20,047 bases of DNA, from contig DFBI01000060.1 in the NCBI GenBank assembly GCA_002367335.1, positions 1,671 to 21,717 of the forward strand. The letters run 5' to 3'. The notes beneath the pieces were generated by a model. The model saw only the letters and a list, made by a program, of their open reading frames with translations. It was not told where the DNA came from and did not search any database. Positions 1 through 7,256 of this stretch are shown here, in pieces. Within the stretch, counting starts at the first letter, position 1, and each line of letters opens with the position of its first letter. A program made the position numbers and the translations under genes. This DNA is from Syntrophaceae bacterium UBA3084 (GTDB taxonomy: Bacteria > Desulfobacterota > Syntrophia > Syntrophales > UBA6807).

Positions 1-1
1 G

Positions 2-718
2 GAATGTTCTATATTGAGACTGAACATAAAAGAGGAAATCAAAGCAGATATAATTGTTGATGAGGAAGCGTTTGTAATAAATAGCAAAAATGTTATTATC
101 AGCACTAAATGGGAGCAATTTAAGCATGTTATACTTAAAGATAAGAGATTTTTAAAATTTGCAAATAAATATATAAATGTTGAAAGCTTATATTTTCCAT
201 TTACTATTCATATGGGTCTCTGTGACAAGGGATTACATGAACAAATGGCAGAGTATGTTATGATTATTTCCGATGAAAAAGAGTCACTTGCCAATGGCAA
301 CCTTGTTTTTTTAGAAACAAGTCTCAGGGAAGATACCGGGCGTGCGCCTTCCGGGAAAAGGGCAATGAGCGCCACAATTTTACTTGATGAGTCTCCTTTG
401 AGTCTCAGCGATGAGGATCTAAAGGAAATTTCAAAAAATATATTAATAAAGATCGAAGGGTTTCTTCCCTTTTTCAGGGAAAGTTTTGAATTCATGAATA
501 TAGACAGCTCTATTGATATATCCAGAAAATACCAGGAAGTTATAAATCAAAAATATACGACAAGAAAAAATTCAATACTTGGCATATCTCCTCTGTCAAA
601 CAAGACGCCTGTGGAGAATGTATTCCTGACGGGCGGTATGCTGTTTGCGGGTCTTGGATTTGACGGAGAAGTCATCTCCGGATTAAATGCGGCAAATATG
701 GCGATGGGAGACAATTAA
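2..718 (+). CDS. NAD(P)/FAD-dependent oxidoreductase, phytoene desaturase-like, C-terminal part (5' truncated)
   Basis: The reading frame is open to the left edge of the window, so about 238 C-terminal residues of a longer protein are visible; TTG 14 is only the first possible start inside the window. The diagnostic part is the end, NVFLTGGMLFAGLGFDGEV followed by SGLNAA. This matches the C-terminal FAD-contacting segment of phytoene desaturase/amine-oxidase-type flavoproteins (a G-x-F-x-G-E/A-V-xSG pattern). The N-terminal Rossmann dinucleotide motif would lie outside the window. From the family, the protein should be a flavin-dependent redox enzyme acting on a hydrophobic or isoprenoid-like substrate; the substrate cannot be told here. 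The stop codon is one base before the phosphofructokinase ATG, so the two are probably cotranscribed and translationally coupled. The family call is fairly safe; a specific carotenoid function is not supported. Confidence 0.75.
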   Translation, partial: ECSILRLNIKEEIKADIIVDEEAFVINSKNVIISTKWEQFKHVILKDKRFLKFANKYINVESLYFPFTIHMGLCDKGLHEQMAEYVMIISDEKESLANGNLVFLETSLREDTGRAPSGKRAMSATILLDESPLSLSDEDLKEISKNILIKIEGFLPFFRESFEFMNIDSSIDISRKYQEVINQKYTTRKNSILGISPLSNKTPVENVFLTGGMLFAGLGFDGEVISGLNAANMAMGDN

Positions 719-719
719 C

Positions 720-2024
720 ATGAAAAATAAATTGTATGATTTTACTATCAAAACCCTGGGGGAGCGAAAAATTCCTACTCCTCACACACCTGGTTACTTT
801 ACAGATGATAAAAAGCGGATTCTCTACAATGTCAATCTGGAAAACTTTGACAAATTAAAAAACGGCGATGGTCTTCCCCTTTCAATTGAGGTGGCAGGTC
901 CGAGAGAAATGATCTATTTCGACCCTGCGAAGGTCAAAGCTGCTATTGTTACCTGTGGTGGGTTATGCCCGGGGATTAATGATGTTATCAGATCAGTGGT
1001 AATGCAACTTCACTATCTCTATGGTGTGAAGAATATTGTTGGCATAAGGTATGGTTTCCAGGGATTTATTCCCAAATACGGCCATGATGTTATGGAATTA
1101 ACTCCGGAGTTTATTAAGGACATACATACTCTTGGAGGAAGTATTCTGGCTTCATCGCGGGGGGGTCAGGACATTGAAGCACTGGTCGATTCTATTTGTC
1201 GGATGAACATAGATATCCTCTTCTGTATCGGCGGCGATGGAACCATGAGGGGTGCAGAGGCAATTACAGAAGAGATAACGAAGAGGAATCTGAATGTAAG
1301 CGTTATCGGCATACCGAAAACGATAGATAATGACCTCAATTTAATTGATAAAACCTTTGGGTTTGATACGGCAATTTCCGAGACCATCAAAGTAATTCAA
1401 TGTGCCCATGTGGAATCTAAGGGCGCTCCCATGGGTATAGGTCTCGTCAAAATTATGGGCAGACAATCAGGGCATATCGCCGTCAGCGCCGCCCTCGCGC
1501 AAAATGATGTAAACTTTGTATTGATACCGGAAATACCCTTCGATCTTGAAGGCGAAAAAGGATTTTTAAAAGCTCTGGAAAGGCGTTTACAAAAACGTCG
1601 TCATGCAGTTATCCTGGTGGCGGAAGGAGCCGGACAGGACTTAATCACCAATGACGAGTTGGCTCAAACCGATGCATCCGGAAATGTCAGGTTGAAGGAC
1701 ATAGGTATTTTCTTGAAAAATAAGATCAGTGAATACTTCAGGAAAATTGAAATGGAGATTAATCTTAAATATATTGATCCCAGTTATATAATACGAAGCG
1801 TTCCGGCCAATGCCTGTGACAGCCTGTATTGTGCCATATTGGGGCAATATGCCGTTCATGCCGGCATGGCAGGAAAGACAGGAATGGTCGTAGGATTATA
1901 CCTTAATGAATATATCCATCTTCCAATAAGCACTGTGACATTGCGTAAAAAAGTGGATCCGAACGGTAATATGTGGATGCGTGCCCTGGAGGCAACAGGC
2001 CAGCCACCATCAATGAAGAATTAG
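720..2024 (+). CDS. 6-phosphofructokinase, clade with GGDGT and PKTIDND motifs (probably ATP-dependent)
   Basis: This 434-residue protein phosphorylates fructose-6-phosphate to fructose-1,6-bisphosphate in cytoplasmic glycolysis. Visible motifs are CGGLCPGIN (residues 79-87, nucleotide/PPi loop), GGDGT (171-175), the catalytic PKTIDND (199-205) and MGRQSG (246-251, sugar-phosphate site). It is longer than E. coli PfkA (320 residues) because of an N-terminal extension of about 70 residues, as in the TP0108, trypanosome and plant-type clade. The Gly after GGD points to ATP as donor, whereas the Lys of PKTIDND is shared with PPi enzymes, so donor use is not certain. I chose ATG 720 because GGGAG precedes it by about 8 bases and the upstream in-frame ATG 687 lies deep inside the flavoprotein gene. 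It probably shares a transcript with that gene. Confidence 0.93.
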   Translation: MKNKLYDFTIKTLGERKIPTPHTPGYFTDDKKRILYNVNLENFDKLKNGDGLPLSIEVAGPREMIYFDPAKVKAAIVTCGGLCPGINDVIRSVVMQLHYLYGVKNIVGIRYGFQGFIPKYGHDVMELTPEFIKDIHTLGGSILASSRGGQDIEALVDSICRMNIDILFCIGGDGTMRGAEAITEEITKRNLNVSVIGIPKTIDNDLNLIDKTFGFDTAISETIKVIQCAHVESKGAPMGIGLVKIMGRQSGHIAVSAALAQNDVNFVLIPEIPFDLEGEKGFLKALERRLQKRRHAVILVAEGAGQDLITNDELAQTDASGNVRLKDIGIFLKNKISEYFRKIEMEINLKYIDPSYIIRSVPANACDSLYCAILGQYAVHAGMAGKTGMVVGLYLNEYIHLPISTVTLRKKVDPNGNMWMRALEATGQPPSMKN

Positions 2025-2034
2025 TAAAAAATAC

Positions 2035-2063
2035 TTGCAAAATATGTATTTATCCGTTAGATA
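2035..2063 (+). promoter_or_regulatory. possible promoter for rpmB
   Basis: TTGCAA (2035-2040) and TAGATA (2058-2063) are separated by exactly 17 bases, in the short gap between the phosphofructokinase stop and the rpmB SD. The -35 matches the sigma70 consensus at 4 of 6 positions and the -10 at only 3 of 6, so this is weak. No terminator is visible after the phosphofructokinase gene, so rpmB may simply be read through. Confidence 0.25.
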
Positions 2064-2092
2064 GCAGTTCAGTTTTTCAAAGGAGTTTGGAT

Positions 2093-2290
2093 ATGTCGCG
2101 AGTCTGTGAAATATGTGGGAAAAAACCATCAGTAGGAAATCAGGTTAGCCATGCTCATAACAAAACAAAGAAAGTATGGTATCCTAATCTTCAAAAGGTA
2201 CGGGTTATAGACAAAAAAACAGGTGCAGTAAAAAGAATGAAAGTATGTACGAGGTGCCTGCGTTCCGGCTTTGTAAAAAAGGCGCTGTAA
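2093..2290 (+). CDS. rpmB: 50S ribosomal protein L28 (zinc-binding form)
   Basis: This 65-residue basic protein of the large ribosomal subunit begins MSRVCEICGKKPSVGNQVSH, a standard L28 N-terminus. Two CxxC pairs (C5/C8 and C52/C55) form the zinc ribbon of the C+ type of L28. The length is normal for the short bacterial form. The start ATG 2093 has AAAGGAG ending 7 bases upstream; the longer open frame beginning at 1973 lies inside the phosphofructokinase gene and is not the start. The gene is convergent with the exported-protein gene at 2320, with only 29 bases between stops and no obvious hairpin there. Confidence 0.97.
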   Translation: MSRVCEICGKKPSVGNQVSHAHNKTKKVWYPNLQKVRVIDKKTGAVKRMKVCTRCLRSGFVKKAL

Positions 2291-2319
2291 TGTGTCGGCT
2301 GGGCGAGTGAGGAAAAACG

Positions 2320-2760
2320 TTAGTTCCCCTTTATCTTTGAATTTTTACCTGTCAATACCATTTTTTTGAGATTTATGAGTTTAATTTGAAAGGTTCCATA
2401 TTTTGTATGGCCATAAGCCTTTTGTTTTTTGTTTAAGATCAATTCAGTCCTGTTCTTGTTTTTTAACAATATACGGCCTTTGAGGTCAGCATTTTTAAGG
2501 ACAAACAGGATATTTTCTATTCTTTCAAATGGAATCGTATAAGTTCCCTCCCCTTTTTTTCCTTCTATGAAAGTTTCCCCCTGAATACTTACTCCATTAC
2601 ATTTTGTAGCGACACCCAGCTGATCGATATAAATTGCAGTGAAATTTTCATCAGGTCGGGGAATCTGATCGGCAGAATCGCCTCCAAGCATAGAACTTCC
2701 CATTCCCGTTAAAAAGGGAAGGAACAACATGATGAATAAAACCTTATATGATCTTTTCAT
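2320..2760 (-). CDS. exported protein of unknown function
   Basis: I do not recognise this 146-residue protein. It starts MKRSYKVLFIMLFLPFLTGM, a clear signal-peptide pattern with two basic residues and a hydrophobic core over about residues 6-20. No cysteine lipobox is visible, so a soluble periplasmic or anchored protein is more likely than a lipoprotein. The mature part is mixed polar and beta-prone, with many Lys and Gly (GKKGEGTYTIPFERI around residues 67-81) and a lysine-rich end. No catalytic motif stands out. The start ATG has AAGG close upstream and a second AAAGGA about 10 bases upstream. It lies 62 bases downstream of the DUF4911-like gene on the same strand and may be cotranscribed with it. 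Confidence 0.7.
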   Translation of the reverse strand: MKRSYKVLFIMLFLPFLTGMGSSMLGGDSADQIPRPDENFTAIYIDQLGVATKCNGVSIQGETFIEGKKGEGTYTIPFERIENILFVLKNADLKGRILLKNKNRTELILNKKQKAYGHTKYGTFQIKLINLKKMVLTGKNSKIKGN

Positions 2761-2783
2761 TACCCTTTCGTCCTTTCGTATTT

Positions 2784-2827
2784 CCTGACAGGTTCTTTGT
2801 AAAGCATTTTGGTTCCGGCTTGTCAGG
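2784..2827 (-). other. inverted repeat at the end of the DUF4911-like gene
   Basis: CCTGACA (2784-2790) and TGTCAGG (2821-2827) are perfect 7-base complements separated by 30 bases, and the right arm overlaps the stop codon of the upstream minus-strand gene. The stem is short for its loop and has no T-run, so it is a weak candidate for a transcript-processing or regulatory hairpin. Confidence 0.25.
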
Positions 2828-3104
2828 GTTCGGAAACAACTTCTTGAAAATCTACTTCTTCTCGTAATGCGTCAAGTATACGATTAACATCGGAAATAAA
2901 ATCAGGAAGTATCGTCAACTCGATGACAGCCTCATCCCTGTCAACTGTTGTAATTGTACAGAGACCCTCATATCCTTCAAACAAAAACTTGATGTGAGAT
3001 ATGTCTTTTCTGTCTAATTTCAGAATTTTCTTAACAATTTGATCTGACATTGTTTTTATGCAGTAATTTTGAAGATATGTAACATCCGGCTTTGTAAAGA
3101 TCAA
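2823..3104 (-). CDS. DUF4911-like small protein
   Basis: This 93-residue cytoplasmic protein contains LDRKDISHIKFLFEGYEGLC, then TTVDRDEAVIELTILPDF, which resembles the small DUF4911 family of deltaproteobacteria and Firmicutes as I remember it. No signal peptide, membrane segment or catalytic motif is seen, and the function is unknown. The start is TTG 3104, preceded by AAGGAGAG 9-11 bases upstream. The next in-frame ATG (residue 19) would remove part of the N-terminus and lacks a comparable SD. The family name comes from memory of the pattern and has not been searched. Confidence 0.65.
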   Translation of the reverse strand: MIFTKPDVTYLQNYCIKTMSDQIVKKILKLDRKDISHIKFLFEGYEGLCTITTVDRDEAVIELTILPDFISDVNRILDALREEVDFQEVVSEP

Positions 3105-3204
3105 GAAATAAATCTCTCCTTGACATCAGAGCCTGTCATGAAATATGTGTTGCAGTCAGATGTAATAAACCACTCAGCGGCAAGTCACGGGATGTTAACC
3201 CCTG

Positions 3205-3264
3205 CAGATTTCACATCGTCCTTCAAATAATTAGAATAATCCGTGTAATCTGCGAAATCTGTGG
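3205..3264. repeat. nonamer-period repeat with inverted partner upstream of recJ
   Basis: Three tandem 9-base units lie at 3238-3264: AATCCGTGT, AATCTGCGA and AATCTGTGG. CAGATTTC at 3205-3212 is the exact complement of GAAATCTG at 3254-3261, so the array and its partner can form an 8-bp stem. The element ends 26 bases before the recJ ATG. It has the same style as the heptamer arrays elsewhere in the window (short degenerate units, intergenic, with an inverted partner) but a different period. Confidence 0.6.
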
Positions 3265-3290
3265 ATTAAAAGTAAATAAGAGGATTAAAA

Positions 3291-5024
3291 ATGCTCCCCA
3301 CTACACAATGGGAATTCACCAATATAGACAGCAAAAAGCAACACGTACTGGAAAAAGAACTCGGCATTACGCCTATAATATCCCGGATATTAATTAATCG
3401 TAATATTGAAAACCCCGACGATGCAAAAAGATTTTTGCACCCCTCGCTTAAAGATCTCCACAATCCCTTTCTCATGAAGGACCTTGAAAAAGGTGTTGAT
3501 GGAGTAATTAAAGCAATTTCCAATAATGAAAGAATAGTTGTTTACGGCGATTATGACGCCGACGGTATCACCTCTGTAGTCACTCTGGTAAAATTCCTGA
3601 GAAGATTCCACGAAAATGTTACTTATTATATTCCTGACAGGATTAAAGAGGGATATGGGTTGAATAAAGAGGCTGTGGGAAAGATAAGAAGTGACGGGGG
3701 TACGCTCATCATTACTGTGGATTGTGGGATTACTGATTGTGAAGAAGTGTCCTATGCAAAATCAATTGGTATTGATACCATAATTCTGGACCACCATGAG
3801 GTTCCCGAAGAACTGCCGAATGCTGTAGCCGCTGTCAACCCAAACCGCACCGACTGTTCGTTTCCATTTAAAGATCTTGCAGGGGTTGGCATTGCCTTTA
3901 ACTTTCTAATAGCCCTCAGGGGAAAACTGCGCCAGTCAGGATTTTGGAATGACAAAACATATCCGAATTTAAAGGAGTATCTGGACCTCGTTGCTCTCGG
4001 AACGATCGGAGATATTTCTCCACTGATTGATGAAAACAGGATATTTGCCAGGATCGGTCTTGATATTATCAATGAGGGAAAAAGGGTTGGCATTGAGGCA
4101 TTAAAAATAAAAAGTGGTTTAAAATTTAATCCGGTAGATTCCGGTGAAGCATCATTTAAACTTATCCCGAGGATAAACGCCGCGGGACGTATTGGCTCGC
4201 CGGAAGATGCTGTGCGGCTGTTGCTTACAGATGACATGAATGAAGCCATGCGTATTGCGTCAACACTGGATAATTATAACCGCGAACGCCAGGGAATTGA
4301 GAGAAAGATTCTTAATGAAGCACTTCATATAATAGAAACTAAGTCAAGGGATAAAACGATAAAATCTATTGTTCTTGCTTCTCCGGAATGGCATCCGGGG
4401 GTTATTGGCATCGTTGCTTCAAAGCTTGTAGATAGATATTACCGACCCGCAATATTAATCAGCCTGAAAGACGGCGTTGGAAAAGGATCGGGAAGGAGCA
4501 TTGGAGAATTTAACCTATACAATGGATTAAAGGATAAATGTGATTCATTACTCATATCCTACGGAGGACACAGATACGCTGCAGGGATTACGATCAGAGA
4601 GGAAAACATTGAAGAATTTGCTGATTGTCTTGATGAAGCCATTCTTGATAATCTTGATATGCCAAAACTTGCCCCAAAAACATACATTGATTCCACATTC
4701 AGCAGTCTAAACGAGATTAATTATGAGCTTATTTCGCAAGTTGAAAGGTTGTCCCCTTTTGGCAACATGAATCCGGAACCGATACTATGTGTAAAAAATG
4801 TCGACGTGGCATCCGCTACAACCGTCGGAACTAACCATCTGAAAATGAGGTTAAGTGATAATGGAACCAGTCATGATTCTATATGGTTTGGCAAGGGACA
4901 ATTTTCAAACACTCTGTCTAAATCAAGAGTTGATATAGCCTTCAGCCCTCAAATCAATAACTGGAACGGAATAAAGAATATTCAGTTGATGATGAAAGAT
5001 GTTTCGATACCTGAAATTTTATGA
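3291..5024 (+). CDS. recJ: single-stranded-DNA-specific exonuclease RecJ
   Basis: RecJ degrades single-stranded DNA 5'->3' in recombinational repair, mismatch repair and RecFOR processing. This 577-residue protein has the DHH phosphoesterase core: DYDADG (87-92), TVDCG (142-146), LDHH (166-169) and LGTIGD (236-241), whose Asp/His residues bind the two metal ions. The DHHA1 part follows, with HPGVIGIVASKL (368-379), GKGSGRSIGEF (397-407) and SYGGH (423-427). An OB-like C-terminal region (from about 450) completes the family architecture, and the length is normal. The start ATG has AGAGG 7 bases upstream. It is transcribed alone and converges on the PaaK-like gene with a 30-base gap. Confidence 0.97.
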   Translation: MLPTTQWEFTNIDSKKQHVLEKELGITPIISRILINRNIENPDDAKRFLHPSLKDLHNPFLMKDLEKGVDGVIKAISNNERIVVYGDYDADGITSVVTLVKFLRRFHENVTYYIPDRIKEGYGLNKEAVGKIRSDGGTLIITVDCGITDCEEVSYAKSIGIDTIILDHHEVPEELPNAVAAVNPNRTDCSFPFKDLAGVGIAFNFLIALRGKLRQSGFWNDKTYPNLKEYLDLVALGTIGDISPLIDENRIFARIGLDIINEGKRVGIEALKIKSGLKFNPVDSGEASFKLIPRINAAGRIGSPEDAVRLLLTDDMNEAMRIASTLDNYNRERQGIERKILNEALHIIETKSRDKTIKSIVLASPEWHPGVIGIVASKLVDRYYRPAILISLKDGVGKGSGRSIGEFNLYNGLKDKCDSLLISYGGHRYAAGITIREENIEEFADCLDEAILDNLDMPKLAPKTYIDSTFSSLNEINYELISQVERLSPFGNMNPEPILCVKNVDVASATTVGTNHLKMRLSDNGTSHDSIWFGKGQFSNTLSKSRVDIAFSPQINNWNGIKNIQLMMKDVSIPEIL

Positions 5025-5029
5025 AAATA

Positions 5030-5049
5030 TCTGTTCATTAATCAACAGA
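5030..5049. terminator. weak hairpin between convergent recJ and the ligase gene
   Basis: TCTGTT (5030-5035) and AACAGA (5044-5049) form a perfect 6-bp stem with an 8-base loop in the 30-base gap between two convergent stop codons. There is no strong GC stem or T-run on either side. Position is the main argument for a bidirectional terminator, so confidence is low. Confidence 0.3.
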
Positions 5050-5054
5050 CTCAC

Positions 5055-6314
5055 TCATGATACCCATTCTCTCTTATCCAGAATAACTTTATAATCCGTC
5101 ATGGCGCCGGGTTTTTCAATTAAGATTTTATTTACCTTGACAGTACATATTCGTTGAAACAGATCTCCAAAACGTTTTTCAAGGTGATAGGCGCTGCTAC
5201 CCGCTTCTCCTTCTTCAAACTCCAATATGGCCGTCACATAGTCCTTATATGATTCTCTGGTAATAACTATACGGAATTTGATATCTCCCATTTTTTCGCT
5301 TATTTCCTTTAACTGAGTAGGGGCAATAAAAAGCCCCCTGACTTTCACGGCATCCCCTACCCTGCCGGCAATTCCATTCAGTCTATACGATGTCCTTCCG
5401 CAGGGACACTTTTCTTCTATAATACTTGAAAGGTCACCTGTTCCAAACCGGAATAAAAAGAAAATATCATTTAATCTGGTTACCACGACCTCACCTAATT
5501 TTCCATCTTCAACTCTCTTGCCCGTTGCGGGATCAACAATCTCAATAATTACTTCTTCGCAGATGTGCCAGCCGTTTTTTCCCCCGCATTCATAGGCTAT
5601 ATCCCCTACTTCTGTTGCTCCATACATCTGATAGGTATCGATTCCGTATTTATTTTCAAATGTTTCACGCAAGGGTGGCAAAAGAGGTTCGGCCACAAAA
5701 CTCGCTTTTTTAAGTTTAAAATCCTTTTTGAAATCATGACCCATTTCTTCGGCTTTATTGATGACAGCCATCAGGAAGCTTGGCGTACCCGTATATCCGG
5801 TTATTCCAAGATCGCTGATTAATCGAACCTGCATCTCAGTACCGGAAGTTCCCGCCGGAACAACTGTTGCGCCGGTAAGTCGTAAACCTTCGTGAAAGGT
5901 TAATCCGGCGGCGACCATATGATACGAAAATGTATTGAGAACGATATCCCCTTTCCCAAAACCTGCCGCAAAGTAGCCCCTTGCCCATAATGTATTTTCT
6001 CTAAGATGCGGTTCGTAAACCGGTCCGGGAGAGATAAAAATCCTGTCTATATCGGCATCATTGCGACAGAATCCTGCAAACGGGGGATGTCGTAATTCAA
6101 GGTCAACAACCTCTTCCCGGGAAATAACCGGTAGTTTCTCCAGATCATGAATTGACTTTATATCAGCAGGGTTAACACCCAATTCATCAAGGATAGTTTT
6201 AAGTCTTTCCGAATGATCATATCCAAGAGTAACCATCCTGGATAACCTCCGGTTCTGATCGTTTTCTCTTTCCTCGGGAGATATTGTTTCTTTATCATCG
6301 AAATAATTTGTCAT
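5055..6314 (-). CDS. phenylacetate-CoA ligase-like adenylate-forming enzyme (PaaK family) with altered P-loop
   Basis: PaaK-family enzymes activate a carboxylic acid with ATP and join it to coenzyme A. This 419-residue protein keeps the family frame: YGATE (231-235, A5 motif), FGTGD (290-294, A7), CPCGR (303-307), GRVGDAVKVRG (317-327, A8) and a C-terminal DYKVILDKR that can supply the acyl-transfer lysine. The oddity is the ATP phosphate loop. Where PaaK normally has SSGTTGKP, this protein has SPGPVYEP (95-102), without the Ser/Thr-Gly run. It may be a divergent ligase or may have lost adenylation activity. The start ATG has AAGGAG 6 bases upstream. It is the last gene of the transporter operon, separated from livF by a heptamer hairpin. 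The family is secure; substrate and activity are not. Confidence 0.82.
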   Translation of the reverse strand: MTNYFDDKETISPEERENDQNRRLSRMVTLGYDHSERLKTILDELGVNPADIKSIHDLEKLPVISREEVVDLELRHPPFAGFCRNDADIDRIFISPGPVYEPHLRENTLWARGYFAAGFGKGDIVLNTFSYHMVAAGLTFHEGLRLTGATVVPAGTSGTEMQVRLISDLGITGYTGTPSFLMAVINKAEEMGHDFKKDFKLKKASFVAEPLLPPLRETFENKYGIDTYQMYGATEVGDIAYECGGKNGWHICEEVIIEIVDPATGKRVEDGKLGEVVVTRLNDIFFLFRFGTGDLSSIIEEKCPCGRTSYRLNGIAGRVGDAVKVRGLFIAPTQLKEISEKMGDIKFRIVITRESYKDYVTAILEFEEGEAGSSAYHLEKRFGDLFQRICTVKVNKILIEKPGAMTDYKVILDKREWVS

Positions 6315-6330
6315 ATCTGACTCCTTGTTT

Positions 6331-6413
6331 TAGTTTCGAGTTTCGGGTTTCGGGTTCCGAGTTGGTATCAACAATCTTACAACTTTAAACCCAAAACTCG
6401 AAACTCGAAACTA
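6331..6413. repeat. heptamer-period inverted repeat (GTTTCGA type), long hairpin
   Basis: The left arm 6331-6365 consists of 7-base units GTTTCGA, GTTTCGG, GTTTCGG, GTTCCGA and a partial GTTGG. The right arm 6379-6413 reads on the other strand as GTTTCGA, GTTTCGA, GTTTTGG, GTTTAAA and GTTGT. The two 35-base arms match at 29 of 35 positions around a 13-base loop. The element fills the gap from 5 bases after the livF stop to just before the SD of the PaaK-like gene. There is no T-run, so it is not a classical terminator. It could stabilise, stall or process the transcript. Confidence 0.9.
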
Positions 6414-6418
6414 AGCCT

Positions 6419-7222
6419 CTACAACCACCTTTTCCTTCTCTTATAGGATTTTACGTCCTTGTACGATTTTACTGCGCCGGAAGCGCCCATACCCAGGTAA
6501 AATTCTTTAACGTCCGGATTTTCCTTCAACTCAGCCGCTTTTCCTTCCATGACAATTTTGCCATTTTCCATAACATATCCGTAATGCGCAATCTGCAGGG
6601 CCATGTTTGCGTTCTGTTCAACCAGTACAATCGTTGTCCCCTGCTCTTCATTGACCCTCTTGATAATTCGGAATATCTCTTTAACCACTAGCGGCGCAAG
6701 CCCCAGTGAGGGTTCATCAAGAAGCAGAAGTTTGGGACGAGCCATCAAGGCACGTCCCATAACAAGCATCTGCAGTTCCCCGCCACTGCAGTAACCGGCT
6801 AACGTTTTTTTCCGGGTTACCAGAGAGGGAAAGTAATCGTAAATCATCTCCATGTCGTTTTTAAAGGGTTTGCCCCATCGCGTAGCAGTTCCTACCCTTA
6901 AGTTTTCTTCAATTGTTAAATACTTGAAGGGCTGACGTCCCTCCAGAACCTGAATGATTCCCAAACGTGTAATATCTTCCGGGGCGGAATTCTGTATGGA
7001 CTTCCCGTCATAAATCAGGTCTCCGTCAGTAACTCTTCCGTTTTCCGGCTTGAGAAGCCCTGAAATAGCCTTTAGCGTGGTTGTTTTCCCTGCGCCGTTG
7101 CTTCCGAGGAGAGAGACAATATTGTTTTTCTCTACTTTCAGGGAAACACCTTTCAAAACCTGAATGACATCGGAATAGACAACACTAATGTTATTTAGTT
7201 GAAGCAGCCAATTATCCTTCAT
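6419..7222 (-). CDS. livF: branched-chain-type ABC transporter ATP-binding protein LivF
   Basis: This is one of the two ATPases that power a HAAT-family importer at the inner face of the membrane. The 267 residues contain Walker A GSNGAGKTT (40-48), a Q-loop region near VLEGRQPFKYLT (92-103), the signature CSGGE (145-149), Walker B LLLLDE (165-170) and the switch region VEQN (201-204, with Q in place of the H-loop His, as usual in LivF). The basic tail YKRRKRWL is common in LivF proteins encoded next to acyl-CoA ligases, as I recall. The start ATG has AGGGGA 7 bases upstream, within a repeat-like octamer stretch. It follows livM by 32 bases. Confidence 0.93.
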   Translation of the reverse strand: MKDNWLLQLNNISVVYSDVIQVLKGVSLKVEKNNIVSLLGSNGAGKTTTLKAISGLLKPENGRVTDGDLIYDGKSIQNSAPEDITRLGIIQVLEGRQPFKYLTIEENLRVGTATRWGKPFKNDMEMIYDYFPSLVTRKKTLAGYCSGGELQMLVMGRALMARPKLLLLDEPSLGLAPLVVKEIFRIIKRVNEEQGTTIVLVEQNANMALQIAHYGYVMENGKIVMEGKAAELKENPDVKEFYLGMGASGAVKSYKDVKSYKRRKRWL

Positions 7223-7224
7223 GT

Positions 7225-7256
7225 ACCAATCCCCTAACCTCTAATCCTTTGATCCT
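7225..7256 (-). repeat. degenerate octamer stretch in the livM-livF gap
   Basis: On the minus strand the gap reads as near-repeats AGGATCAA, AGGATTAG, AGGTTAGG and GGATTGGT. One unit supplies the AGGGGA that serves as the livF SD. The units are degenerate and the array is short, so chance is possible, but it fits the pattern of the other gaps in this operon. Confidence 0.35.

Noticed and set aside
208..495. Minus-strand 95-codon open frame inside the flavoprotein gene, and similar antisense frames under recJ, livM, livH, hflK and the mutase
   Set aside because: They lie wholly opposite clear genes, have no SD or recognisable motif, and are expected shadows of coding sequence.
3120..3148. Plus-strand TTGACA (3120-3125) as a recJ promoter
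   Set aside because: No acceptable -10 lies at 16-18 bases (the best is TATGTG), and TTGACA overlaps the complement of the SD of the minus-strand gene. It may be chance.
6419..6482. KSYKDVKSYKRR at the LivF C-terminus as a repeat-derived extension
   Set aside because: LivF proteins next to acyl-CoA ligases commonly end in a basic YKRRKRWL-like tail, so this looks like family sequence rather than an array insertion.
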